6,946 nucleotides of DNA from Deltaproteobacteria bacterium UBA1386. GTDB taxonomy: Bacteria > Desulfobacterota > Syntrophorhabdia > Syntrophorhabdales > Syntrophorhabdaceae. This document shows positions 1 through 5,560 of the stretch, piece by piece; the stretch's first letter is position 1, and the number at the start of each line of letters is the position of its first letter. Position numbers and translations under genes: made by a program. Location of the stretch: NCBI GenBank assembly GCA_002305765.1, contig DBQU01000008.1, positions 1-6,946 of the forward strand, read 5' to 3'. The notes beneath the pieces are model-generated. The model ran no database searches. It saw only the letters and a list, made by a program, of their open reading frames with translations, and was not told the origin of the DNA.

Positions 1-1
1 C

Positions 2-61
2 ATGGCGGGACCGGCCCGTACCCCTTAAACTACCCCCCTAACTAAACGGCCGGTCCGCCAT
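2..61. repeat. Imperfect inverted repeat at left edge
   Basis: The left arm at 2-16 (ATGGCGGGACCGGCC) and the right arm at 48-61 (GGCCGGTCCGCCAT) are reverse complements except for one extra G in the left arm. The 31-base spacer is C/A-rich. It could fold as a bulged hairpin in RNA or be the end of a small repeat element. The element sits at the window edge, so its outer boundary is unknown. Confidence 0.5.
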
Positions 62-136
62 TTACCAAAGCGCTAGCGAAACAAGAGATCAAAGCGAGTT
101 GATCCAACTCCTCTCACAAGCAGCTCCTCCTGAAAC

Positions 137-179
137 AGAATCCTCCCCTGCCGGCCGGCAGGGGAGGATTCTCTCTTTT
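137..179 (+). terminator. Probable rho-independent terminator (36-bp perfect palindrome)
   Basis: Positions 137-154 and 155-172 are exact reverse complements with no spacer. Each arm begins or ends with AGAATCC/GGATTCT and the centre is CCGGCCGG. On the + strand the palindrome is followed by CTC and four T residues (176-179), which fits an intrinsic terminator for a gene left of the window. In RNA the innermost bases would be unpaired to form the loop. The flank on the other side (GAAAC) gives a poor T-tract for the minus strand, so + strand termination is favoured. Perfect symmetry over 36 bp is more than a terminator needs, so a repeat-family element is an alternative. Confidence 0.55.
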
Positions 180-272
180 GGTGAGGGAAGGGGGTGGATA
201 GTCGGGGGGCGGACGGGTATAATGTTCTGGGTGAGCCCGGCAAGTGCCGCAAGCGCTGCGGGTAGTGTGGGT

Positions 273-378
273 GGTCCTATGGGTCTTATAGGTCCTATAG
301 GTCTTATTGGAGCCGCGGGGTTTGATAGGACCGATAGGACAGGATAGAACCAATAGGACGCTTAGGACCAATAGGACG
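273..378. repeat. Inverted array of 9-bp units (GGTCYTATN / NATAGGACN)
   Basis: Four head-to-tail units occupy 273-308: GGTCCTATG, GGTCTTATA, GGTCCTATA and GGTCTTATT. After a 15-base spacer (309-323), the complementary form runs in six units: GATAGGACC (324), GATAGGACA (333), GATAGAACC (343), AATAGGACG (352), CTTAGGACC (361) and AATAGGACG (370). There is one extra base at 342. The two halves can pair as a long imperfect hairpin. The array ends 26 bases before the SDR start codon, inside what should be its leader. Function is unknown; the 9-bp period keeps any reading frame open, which explains the collagen-like spurious translation. Confidence 0.8.
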
Positions 379-404
379 GGGCCGATGGGTTTTGCGAGGT
401 GAGG

Positions 405-1169
405 ATGGATCTTAAGGACAAGGTTGCGATAGTGACGGGGGCAAGCCGGGGAGTGGGAAAGGCGATGGCCATGGGGCTCGCGGAGAAGGGGGCAGTGGTC
501 ATTGTCGCGGCGCGGACGGAGGTCGAGGTGCCTCCGATGCCGGGCAGTATTCAGTTGACGGCGAGGCAGATCAGGGAAGCCGGGGGACGGGCGCAGTCCG
601 TGAGGTGCGATGTGACGGACGAGGCTGAGGTGAACGACATGGTATCCCGTGCCATCGGCCTCTTCGGACGGGTCGATGTCCTGGTGAACAATTCGGGGAT
701 AGCCTTTCCCGCGCACGCGTGGGAGATGCCGCTCAAGCGATGGGAGCTGGTCCTCAAGGTCAACCTGACGGGAGCCTTCCTGTGCGCCCGGGCCGTGCTG
801 CCTGGAATGATGGAACGAAGGGCCGGGAGCATCATCAATATATCGTCGATCCAGGCAACGCAGAAGGGGTCGGTGAACACGGGCATCGCCTATGGCGTGT
901 CGAAGGCCGCCCTGGAGCGTTTCACCGTGGGGCTTGCCGAAGAGGTTCGCTCTTTCAACGTTGCAGTCAACTGTCTGAAGCCGCGCGGAGCGGTCAGCAC
1001 AGAGGGTATGGCGTATCTTCATGCGGCTGCGGACAGGTCGCGGTGGGATACGCCGGATATGATGGTGCGGGCCTGTGTCTTCCTTGCATCCCAGGGGGAT
1101 GGCGGAGTGACGGGTCTCGTTGCCACGGATGAGGAGATTTGTGACAGATACTCCTGTGAAGGCTCCTAG
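405..1169 (+). CDS. Short-chain dehydrogenase/reductase (SDR family)
   Basis: The 254-residue product is a cytosolic NAD(P)-dependent oxidoreductase of the classical SDR family. The Rossmann dinucleotide motif TGASRGVG is at residues 11-18 and the acidic adenine-contact D69-V70 is in CDV. NNSG (95-98) replaces the usual NNAG. The catalytic set is N120, S148 (in NISS), Y163 and K167 (YGVSK). Length is typical. The start chosen is ATG 405, because GAGG at 396-399 lies five bases upstream; a GTG at 399 would have no ribosome-binding site. The segment around residues 45-60 (PPMPGSIQLTARQIREAGG) resembles a subgroup often found near acyl-CoA genes, but the substrate cannot be told from sequence. 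The C-terminus (…ICDRYSCEGS) looks slightly shortened: the same frame stays open for 24 codons past the TAG. It is separated from the crotonase by a rearranged spacer. Confidence 0.88.
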   Translation: MDLKDKVAIVTGASRGVGKAMAMGLAEKGAVVIVAARTEVEVPPMPGSIQLTARQIREAGGRAQSVRCDVTDEAEVNDMVSRAIGLFGRVDVLVNNSGIAFPAHAWEMPLKRWELVLKVNLTGAFLCARAVLPGMMERRAGSIINISSIQATQKGSVNTGIAYGVSKAALERFTVGLAEEVRSFNVAVNCLKPRGAVSTEGMAYLHAAADRSRWDTPDMMVRACVFLASQGDGGVTGLVATDEEICDRYSCEGS

Positions 1170-1239
1170 CGCGCAGTCATCCGAAAGAGATTTGCGGCAG
1201 AGTTGAACAGACCTCTTGAAGCATTCCCGGGAGAAGAGG

Positions 1240-1267
1240 AATGACCAATGACCAAATTCCAACAACC
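1240..1267. repeat. Short heptamer repeat tract
   Basis: Four consecutive 7-bp units read AATGACC (1240), AATGACC (1247), AAATTCC (1254) and AACAACC (1261), sharing the pattern AANNNCC. The tract lies in the spacer between the SDR gene and the acyl-CoA synthetase remnant, ending seven bases before the remnant's open frame begins. Its position at the apparent breakpoint suggests a role in, or a scar of, the rearrangement, but this is inference. Confidence 0.5.
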
Positions 1268-1273
1268 AGATAA

Positions 1274-1414
1274 AGAATCGATTACTGCAAGGGGAAGCTG
1301 GCGAACTACAAGGTCCCCCGGCGTGTGGAGTTCATGAAGGAACTCCCCGTGACCCTTGCCACGAACAAGGTGAAGAAACTGGAACTGGTGCAAATCCTAA
1401 AGGAGGCCTTATGA
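1274..1414 (+). pseudogene. 3' remnant of an acyl-CoA synthetase (AMP-dependent ligase)
   Basis: The open frame after a TAA at 1271 encodes 46 residues ending at TGA 1412-1414. It contains CKGKLANYKVPRRVEF followed by MKELPVTLATNKVKKLEL, the C-terminal signature of the ANL superfamily (acyl-CoA synthetases, usually about 500-560 residues). The lysine in TNK corresponds to the conserved catalytic lysine of the A10 motif (TGK or TNK). Everything upstream, including the P-loop-like and adenylate-binding motifs, is absent, and there is no start codon or ribosome-binding site for the fragment, so no functional ligase is made here. Its stop codon overlaps the crotonase start (ATGA at 1411-1414), as in an intact operon, and its 3' end contains the crotonase Shine-Dalgarno sequence. 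The fragment is well conserved in sequence, so loss of the 5' part may be recent. Confidence 0.85.
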
Positions 1415-2190
1415 TGTACGAGACGCTTCATTTCGATCTCGACGGACAGATCGGAACATTGACACTCGATGTTCCCGGCAAGCTGAACGCCCATACGATA
1501 CGGATGAGAGCGGAGCTCCTCCATTTCTGGAGGGAGAGACAGAACAACGAGGAAGAATGCCGGGTGATCATAATGACGGGCAAGGGGAAAGCCTTCTGTG
1601 CCGGCGGAGACATCGAGGAAATAGACGATCCTGACACGCCCGTCTACAAGCAGACCCCGGAGCAGCGCTACATAGATCAGGACAAGATCTCCGAGGTCAT
1701 CCTCCTCATGCGGCGGGCGCCCCAGCCCATAATCGGCGCCATTCATGGATGGGCGGTGGGAGGAGGGTTCAGTCTCGCCCTGGCCTGCGACCTGCGCGTG
1801 GCCGACCCGACGACGAAGTTCATAGCCTCCTACATCAACATCGGCCTGACGGGGACGGACATGGGCGGCAGTTTCCATTTCCCCCGGCAGGTCCCGCTGG
1901 CCATCGCCAACGAATATCTTCTCACCGGGGAAACGATGGACGCCGAGACGGCCTACAGGTGGGGTCTCGTCAATTATCTCGTTCCCGAGGGCGAGCTCAT
2001 GGCAAAGGCGCGTGAGCTCGCGGACAAGATGATCCAGAAGTCCGTTCTGGGCCTGAGGATGACGAAAGAGGTCATCGGGCAGAACATAGGGGCGGCCAGC
2101 CTCGATCAGGCGATCCAATTGGAGAACCGTAACCAGGTCCTGTGCCTCGGTTCCCGGCCAATCGCTAACCCTTTCAAGAAACGACGCTGA
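1411..2190 (+). CDS. Enoyl-CoA hydratase/isomerase (crotonase) family protein, atypical active site
   Basis: The 259-residue protein has the crotonase fold and acts on acyl-CoA thioesters in the cytosol. Oxyanion-hole segments are FCAGGDI (62-68) and HGWAVGGGF (112-120); the later CDLRVAD and LTGETMDAETAYRWGLVN (171-188) are also typical. The two catalytic glutamates of classical hydratases are replaced: the Glu144 position is S121 (GGGFSLAL) and the Glu164 position is Y141. An acidic residue remains at D150 in GLTGTDMGGS, reminiscent of PaaG-like isomerases and related crotonases that use an aspartate there. Hydratase activity is therefore doubtful; isomerase or another crotonase reaction is possible. 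AGGAGG at 1401-1406 lies 4 bases before ATG 1411 and 7 before ATG 1414, so the second ATG may be the true start. The C-terminus after NQVLCL is shorter and diverged from relatives. It was probably once translationally coupled to the lost ligase. Confidence 0.87.
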   Translation: MMYETLHFDLDGQIGTLTLDVPGKLNAHTIRMRAELLHFWRERQNNEEECRVIIMTGKGKAFCAGGDIEEIDDPDTPVYKQTPEQRYIDQDKISEVILLMRRAPQPIIGAIHGWAVGGGFSLALACDLRVADPTTKFIASYINIGLTGTDMGGSFHFPRQVPLAIANEYLLTGETMDAETAYRWGLVNYLVPEGELMAKARELADKMIQKSVLGLRMTKEVIGQNIGAASLDQAIQLENRNQVLCLGSRPIANPFKKRR

Positions 2191-2293
2191 ATGTATCGGA
2201 ATGTTGTGACTGCGGCCGGCAGGGTGGCGGAGAAGGTGCACTCTACGGGACACGGGTTCATTGTATGACCATTTGGGTGTTAATTTCATAAAA

Positions 2294-2330
2294 ATGAATG
2301 CTATTCAGCCAAAAACTGAATAGCATTCAT
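2294..2330. promoter_or_regulatory. Perfect 15-bp inverted repeat, candidate TetR/FadR operator
   Basis: ATGAATGCTATTCAG (2294-2308) and CTGAATAGCATTCAT (2316-2330) are exact reverse complements around the 7-base spacer CCAAAAA. Each arm also contains its own dyad, TGAAT-3 bases-ATTCA. From memory, this resembles the TGAATGA/TCATTCA-type operators of the TetR-family FadR (YsiA) regulator of Bacillus fatty-acid degradation. It lies about 150 bases before the TetR gene, so autoregulation, or control of neighbours, is plausible. An alternative is a transcription terminator: on the minus strand the hairpin is followed by four T residues, but no minus-strand gene is seen to need it. Confidence 0.5.
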
Positions 2331-2435
2331 GATTGTATGAGTCGACAGAGGCAGGACAGGGTAGCCAGAATCCAATGTGATATGAACAAGTTAGAAGAGA
2401 TTATAAATATTACAGAGTTTTCCGAAATTATTTGC

Positions 2436-2472
2436 TTGACATGTGGCACAGAATGAAATAAACAATATTCAT
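2436..2472 (+). promoter_or_regulatory. Probable sigma-70-type promoter of the TetR gene
   Basis: A perfect -35 hexamer TTGACA (2436-2441) is followed after 17 bases by TAAACA (2459-2464), a weak match to TATAAT. Transcription would begin near 2471, only about nine bases before ATG 2480. The mRNA would therefore be nearly leaderless, which fits the absence of a Shine-Dalgarno sequence. A loose dyad ATGAA (2453-2457) / TTCAT (2468-2472) covers the -10 element and could be a second, weaker site for the encoded regulator. Confidence 0.5.
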
Positions 2473-2479
2473 CCAATTT

Positions 2480-3172
2480 ATGAGCGCAACTCATTATAGA
2501 AAAAAAGACGCGACGAGGGAGCAGATAGTCAAGGCCGCCATCGAGGTGTTCGGCGGGAAGAGCTACCTCGAGGCCAACATCTCGGAGATCGCCCAGAAGG
2601 CCGAAGTGGCGGAAGGGACGATTTACCAGCATTTCAAGAACAAGGAAGACCTGCTGTTCTTCATACCCGTGGAGAGAACGAACGCCTTCTGCGAGGGCCT
2701 GGAGCTCCACCTGCAGGGGATAGAGGACGCCCGCAACAAGCTGGCGAAGTTCGTGTGGTTCTACCTATACTTCTTCAAGGTTAACCCGGACTACGCGCGC
2801 ATAGCCATGCTTGAATTGAGGGTCAACAAGAATTTCCAGAAAACGAACGGGTACCGCCTCTTCAGGGGGTGGTCGAAGACACTTCGGGACATTATCGAAC
2901 AGGGGCAGCAGGAAGGGTCCGTGAGGAACGACATGGACCCGGTCATCATCCAGGAGTTGCTCCTTGGCACTCTTGAGCACTACGTGACGCGCTGGCTTCT
3001 CAAGGACGAGAGCTGGGACCTTCTGGAGTTCCGCGAGAAGACGATCGAACTGATCATGAACGGCATCAAGCCGGGAAACGTCGAGGAACCGAAAACAGTG
3101 GCCATTGCGAAGGGAGCGGCGGATGGCCGGCGCCCAAAGACGTTGTCGCTCAAGAACAAGCAGATCACATGA
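2480..3172 (+). CDS. TetR/AcrR family transcriptional regulator (FadR-like)
   Basis: The 230-residue DNA-binding repressor has a TetR N-terminal domain at about residues 10-60: TREQIVKAAIEVFG, then the helix-turn-helix ISEIAQKAEVAEGTIYQHF (34-52) and the usual KNKEDLL. The helical ligand-binding domain spans about 65-195. Its features (FYLYFFKVNPDYARIAMLE, later GTLEHYVTRWLL) resemble regulators of fatty-acid or acyl-CoA metabolism of the FadR/YsiA type, so an acyl-CoA ligand is a reasonable guess. Residues 197-230 form a basic, probably disordered tail that most relatives lack. ATG 2480 is the only sensible start, although no ribosome-binding site precedes it. It sits between a crotonase gene and an ABC importer operon, all on the same strand, and may regulate either or itself. 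Confidence 0.9.
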   Translation: MSATHYRKKDATREQIVKAAIEVFGGKSYLEANISEIAQKAEVAEGTIYQHFKNKEDLLFFIPVERTNAFCEGLELHLQGIEDARNKLAKFVWFYLYFFKVNPDYARIAMLELRVNKNFQKTNGYRLFRGWSKTLRDIIEQGQQEGSVRNDMDPVIIQELLLGTLEHYVTRWLLKDESWDLLEFREKTIELIMNGIKPGNVEEPKTVAIAKGAADGRRPKTLSLKNKQIT

Positions 3173-3418
3173 TGGTATGAAACGCACGCTGAAATGTGCC
3201 TTCCGGCACACAGGTCTTAATGGGGGAGAAACCGGGAGGAGACGCGTGCCGAAAGTCCGGAATCAACACGGTGTGAGACTGGCAGAGGAGACGATAAGGC
3301 TTGGTAAGCCTGCCGGGACAACATGCCGGTGCGGGTCTTTCGGCTTTATCCGGGCAACATGGCCGTCGAACCGTGAATTCTGCGGATTGTTGTTAAACTT
3401 TTTTCAGGAGGTAGTCTT
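3173..3418 (+). other. Leader of the importer operon with several small hairpins, no gene
   Basis: No gene is supported in this 246-base gap; a frame running through it (3105-3422) overlaps the TetR gene and has no family resemblance. Visible structure includes TGTGCC-TTCC-GGCACA (3195-3210) and a second GTGCCG at 3246-3251 that could compete for the same GGCAC arm (3205-3209). It also includes AGGCTT-GGT-AAGCCT (3297-3311) and the hexamer TGCCGG at 3311 and 3324. I could not match it to a known riboswitch class; cobalamin, SAM, TPP, glycine and cyclic-di-GMP consensus boxes were not found. No clear -35/-10 pair was recognised, so the operon promoter may lie here or upstream of the TetR gene. 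It ends with AGGAGG at 3406-3411. Confidence 0.45.
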
Positions 3419-4549
3419 ATGAAACGTTTGCTCGCCGTCGCTTTAATTGTTGTTTCGGCCGTGCTTTTCGCTTTCCAGGCACAGGCCGCCAATGAGATCC
3501 TGGTAGGGTGTATCTCCGACCTGACAGGAACGTACGCCGCACTGTCAAAACAGCAGGTGGATGCGGTGAACATGGCTGTTGATGAGCTCAACCAGAAGGG
3601 TGGAGTCCTCGGAAGGAAATTCAAGGTTATCGTTGAGGATTCCGCAACGAGCGTCTCGCTGGCAACGCAGAAGCTCGAACGCCTGATTCTCGACCAGAAA
3701 GTGGATTTTGTCATTCCTCCCACCACCTCGTCGGCTGTCCTCGCCATGATGCCCGTCGCGCTGAAGTACAACAAGCTCATGATGGTCACGCTGGCACAGT
3801 CCATGAAGATCACCGGTGAGAACAGGAACAAGGTCACCTTCCGTTGTTTCGCAAATGGCGAGATCACCGGAAAGCCCCAGTCGAAGTGGATGGTGAAGAA
3901 CCTTGGCAAGAAGTACTATATCATCGGCGCGGACTACGCTTGGCCGAGGTCGACAGCCGAAGTGTACACCAAGTTCCTTAAGCAGAATGGGGCGGAGATA
4001 ATCGGCGAGACCTGGTTCCCTCTGGGAACGAAAGACTTCGCACCCTATTTCGGCAAGATCCGGGCCGCGAAGCCGGAAGTCCTGCTCATGATCTGTGCGG
4101 GTAACGACGCCGTGTCGCTCGTCTCCCAGGTCAACCGTTACGGTCTTGGAAAACAGATGAAACTGGCCGCGGACGGCTCGCTCGTCTCCGCCGACATCAT
4201 CAAAGCCCACGGCGCAAACGCCGATGGCATCATCATAGCCGATTTCTACGTTTCATCGCTGGATACGCCGGAGAACAAGGTTTTCGTGAAGAACTACATG
4301 GCCCGCTACAAAGACGCTCCCAGCAAGATGGCGCTCAGCTCATACGAGGGCGTCATGTGGGTGGCACAGGCCATCAAGCAGGCCGGTTCCACGGATACGG
4401 ACAAGATGGTCAAGGCCCTCGAAGGCTCCACGTACAAGGGCCCCCAGGGATCCAAGAAGATGGGTCCCGACCACCAGGCTGCTCTCGAAGTCTACATGAT
4501 CCAGATAGCCAATGGAGGGCAGTACAAGATCTTGGAAAGGGCTAACTAG
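3419..4549 (+). CDS. ABC transporter substrate-binding protein, Liv/HAAT family
   Basis: The 376-residue protein is the periplasmic receptor of the importer encoded downstream. A Sec signal peptide covers residues 1-23 (MKRLL basic start, hydrophobic core, AQA cleavage site before A24); there is no lipobox. The mature part is a type I periplasmic-binding fold: ISDLTGTYA (32-40), GGVLGRKFKVIVEDS (61-75), IIGADYAWPRS (168-178), then PLGTKDFAPYFGKIRAAKPE (201-220). Length is normal for the LivK/Periplasmic_binding_6 group. These receptors bind branched-chain amino acids, amides, urea or, in many degraders, aromatic and other carboxylates, so the substrate is open. A strong ribosome-binding site AGGAGG (3406-3411) lies seven bases before ATG 3419. 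It is first in the operon, ahead of an intergenic hairpin that may keep its expression above that of the permeases. Confidence 0.93.
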   Translation: MKRLLAVALIVVSAVLFAFQAQAANEILVGCISDLTGTYAALSKQQVDAVNMAVDELNQKGGVLGRKFKVIVEDSATSVSLATQKLERLILDQKVDFVIPPTTSSAVLAMMPVALKYNKLMMVTLAQSMKITGENRNKVTFRCFANGEITGKPQSKWMVKNLGKKYYIIGADYAWPRSTAEVYTKFLKQNGAEIIGETWFPLGTKDFAPYFGKIRAAKPEVLLMICAGNDAVSLVSQVNRYGLGKQMKLAADGSLVSADIIKAHGANADGIIIADFYVSSLDTPENKVFVKNYMARYKDAPSKMALSSYEGVMWVAQAIKQAGSTDTDKMVKALEGSTYKGPQGSKKMGPDHQAALEVYMIQIANGGQYKILERAN

Positions 4550-4568
4550 AAGAACAAGGCGTGAAAGA

Positions 4569-4602
4569 GGAGAGGCGGTCCTTGGATCGCCGCCGCCTCT
4601 CC
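4569..4602 (+). promoter_or_regulatory. GC-rich hairpin between binding-protein and permease genes
   Basis: GGAGAGGCGG (4569-4578) and CCGCCTCTCC (4593-4602) form a perfect 10-bp stem around a 14-base loop, 20 bases after the binding-protein stop codon. The following bases (CTTCCACG) are not a T-tract, so full termination is unlikely. Such hairpins after binding-protein genes commonly stabilise the upstream mRNA or attenuate the downstream genes; that role here is inferred from position. Confidence 0.55.
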
Positions 4603-4665
4603 CTTCCACGATCCATACCCGGTAGAAAGGAATATGCAGTCGGCACTTTCAGTTGAACTGGCCCG

Positions 4666-4680
4666 AGGAGGTAGCTCTTG
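4666..4680 (+). promoter_or_regulatory. Ribosome-binding site that fixes a TTG start for livH
   Basis: AGGAGG at 4666-4671 lies six bases before TTG 4678-4680. The next in-frame ATG is codon 10, 33 bases after the TTG start and too far from this site. Starting there would cut into the first hydrophobic stretch, so the rare TTG initiator is favoured. Confidence 0.8.
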
Positions 4681-5556
4681 ATTGATTACCTGATATACGT
4701 AATTATGCCGCAGGTTCTCCATGGTCTCGTATGGGGTACGGTGATCGCCTTCATAGCGTTGGGGCTCACCATCATATTCGGCCTCATGGACATCGTCAAC
4801 TTTGCCCACGGCGAGTACTACATGGTGGGAGCCTTCATGGGGTACACGGTCCTGGGCGTCATCCCGAATTTCTGGATAGCCGTGCCGGTGGCTGTGGTAT
4901 GCGTTGCTATTCTGGGCCTGTTCACAGAGTACGTGCTTTTCCGAAGGCTCTACGGTCGCGATCCGATCTTCCATCTCCTGCTGACATTCGGACTGGGAAT
5001 GATGCTCCGCGAAGTCGCCCAGCTCATCTGGGGTGCCGACACGAGGAGGGTAGAAGCCCCGGTCCAGGCGACCGTCGAATTTCTCGGCATGATGTATCCT
5101 GTTTACAGGTTACTCATCCTGGGCATCGGCATATGCGTCATCCTGCTCATATGGTATGTACTCAGGTACACGGAGGTGGGCGCGAAGATCAGGGCGGTGG
5201 CGCAGGACAGGACGATGGCCTGGGCCCTGGGCATCCGGGTCCCGCTCATCTACACGTCTGTCTTCATGTGCGGTGTCGCCCTTGCCGGATTCGCGGGTGT
5301 GCTGATGAGCCCTATAAGTTTTGTCTATCCCACTATGGGTATAGACGTCATCCTGAGGGCTTTCATCGTCGTCGTTATCGGAGGGCTGGGGAATGTCATG
5401 GGCGCTCTGTTTGCGTCTCTTATAATAGGAGAGGTCGAGGCCCTCGCCTCGATCTGGATCACGCCGACGATAGCGGAGACGCTCGTGTTCATAATCCTCA
5501 TCATAACGATGATTTTCAGGCCTGCGGGATTGTTTGGAAAGGCAGGGGAGAGGTAG
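4678..5556 (+). CDS. livH: Branched-chain amino acid-type ABC transporter permease LivH
   Basis: The 292-residue inner-membrane protein forms one half of the translocation channel. It is almost entirely hydrophobic, with about eight predicted membrane segments. Family hallmarks are LTIIFGLMDIVNFAHGEYYM (30-49), the cytoplasmic coupling loop IRAVAQDRTMAWALGI (171-186) that contacts the ATPases, VVIGGLGNVMGA (232-243), and the terminal RPAGLFG (281-287). Length is normal for LivH (BPD_transp_2 family). Translation starts at TTG, supported by the well-spaced AGGAGG. The gene follows the binding protein by 128 bases and stops four bases before livM. The symbol is given by family; the transported compound need not be a branched-chain amino acid. 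Confidence 0.94.
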   Translation: MIDYLIYVIMPQVLHGLVWGTVIAFIALGLTIIFGLMDIVNFAHGEYYMVGAFMGYTVLGVIPNFWIAVPVAVVCVAILGLFTEYVLFRRLYGRDPIFHLLLTFGLGMMLREVAQLIWGADTRRVEAPVQATVEFLGMMYPVYRLLILGIGICVILLIWYVLRYTEVGAKIRAVAQDRTMAWALGIRVPLIYTSVFMCGVALAGFAGVLMSPISFVYPTMGIDVILRAFIVVVIGGLGNVMGALFASLIIGEVEALASIWITPTIAETLVFIILIITMIFRPAGLFGKAGER

Positions 5557-5560
5557 CGCC

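Larger units (their letters stand above)
1..404. other. Structured intergenic region with no supported gene
   Basis: No convincing gene lies here. All three forward frames meet stops within the first 45 bases (TAA at 26-28, 37-39 and 43-45), so any upstream gene ends before or just inside the left edge. An 82-codon frame from a TTG at 99 runs through the palindrome and the repeat array and has no ribosome-binding site, so its glycine/isoleucine-rich end is only the 9-bp repeat translated. The region holds three separate structured elements, listed individually: an imperfect inverted repeat near 2-61, a perfect palindrome at 137-172 and an array of 9-bp units at 273-378. No clear promoter was found for the SDR gene downstream. 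Confidence 0.7.
2191..2479. other. Intergenic control region upstream of the TetR gene
   Basis: This 289-base gap has an ordinary-composition left part and an AT-rich right part (about 2270-2480). It holds the perfect inverted repeat at 2294-2330 and a promoter ending just before the TetR start. The nonamer ATTGTATGA occurs at 2260-2268 and again at 2332-2340, flanking the inverted repeat. A 39-codon frame from ATG 2337 to TGA 2454 has no ribosome-binding site and no recognisable product. No T-rich + strand terminator for the crotonase was seen. Confidence 0.6.

Noticed and set aside
1..61. Integron attC site at the left edge, suggested by a bulged inverted repeat and CCCTAAC
   Set aside because: The CCCTAAC box lies in the loop rather than at the outer ends, and no matching GTTRRRY box is present.
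99..347. Possible small collagen-like protein (GPMGLIGPIGLIG)
   Set aside because: The glycine repeat is just the 9-bp DNA repeat translated. The start is a TTG without ribosome-binding site and the frame crosses a terminator-like palindrome.
114..1265. Long minus-strand open frame (383 codons) opposite the SDR gene
   Set aside because: Its translation is rich in Arg, His and Pro, matches no family and mirrors the codon pattern of the clear SDR gene. It also runs through the palindrome and the repeat array.
1306..2289. Minus-strand open frame (327 codons) opposite the crotonase
   Set aside because: It is antisense to a gene with full family motifs, has no recognisable domain and shows the typical look of a GC-rich shadow frame.
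2260..2340. Nonamer ATTGTATGA repeated on both sides of the inverted repeat, resembling a target-site duplication of a small transposable element
   Set aside because: The ends of the enclosed 63 bases are not inverted repeats of each other, and one 9-bp match in this AT-rich stretch could be chance.
2337..2456. 39-codon frame in the intergenic region before the TetR gene
   Set aside because: No ribosome-binding site, overlaps the TetR promoter, and no recognisable product.
3173..3418. Cobalamin riboswitch in the importer leader, suggested by AGGAGAC and GGAGACG segments
   Set aside because: The B12-box consensus and the required spacing of the conserved core are not met, and the downstream genes are not cobalamin-related.
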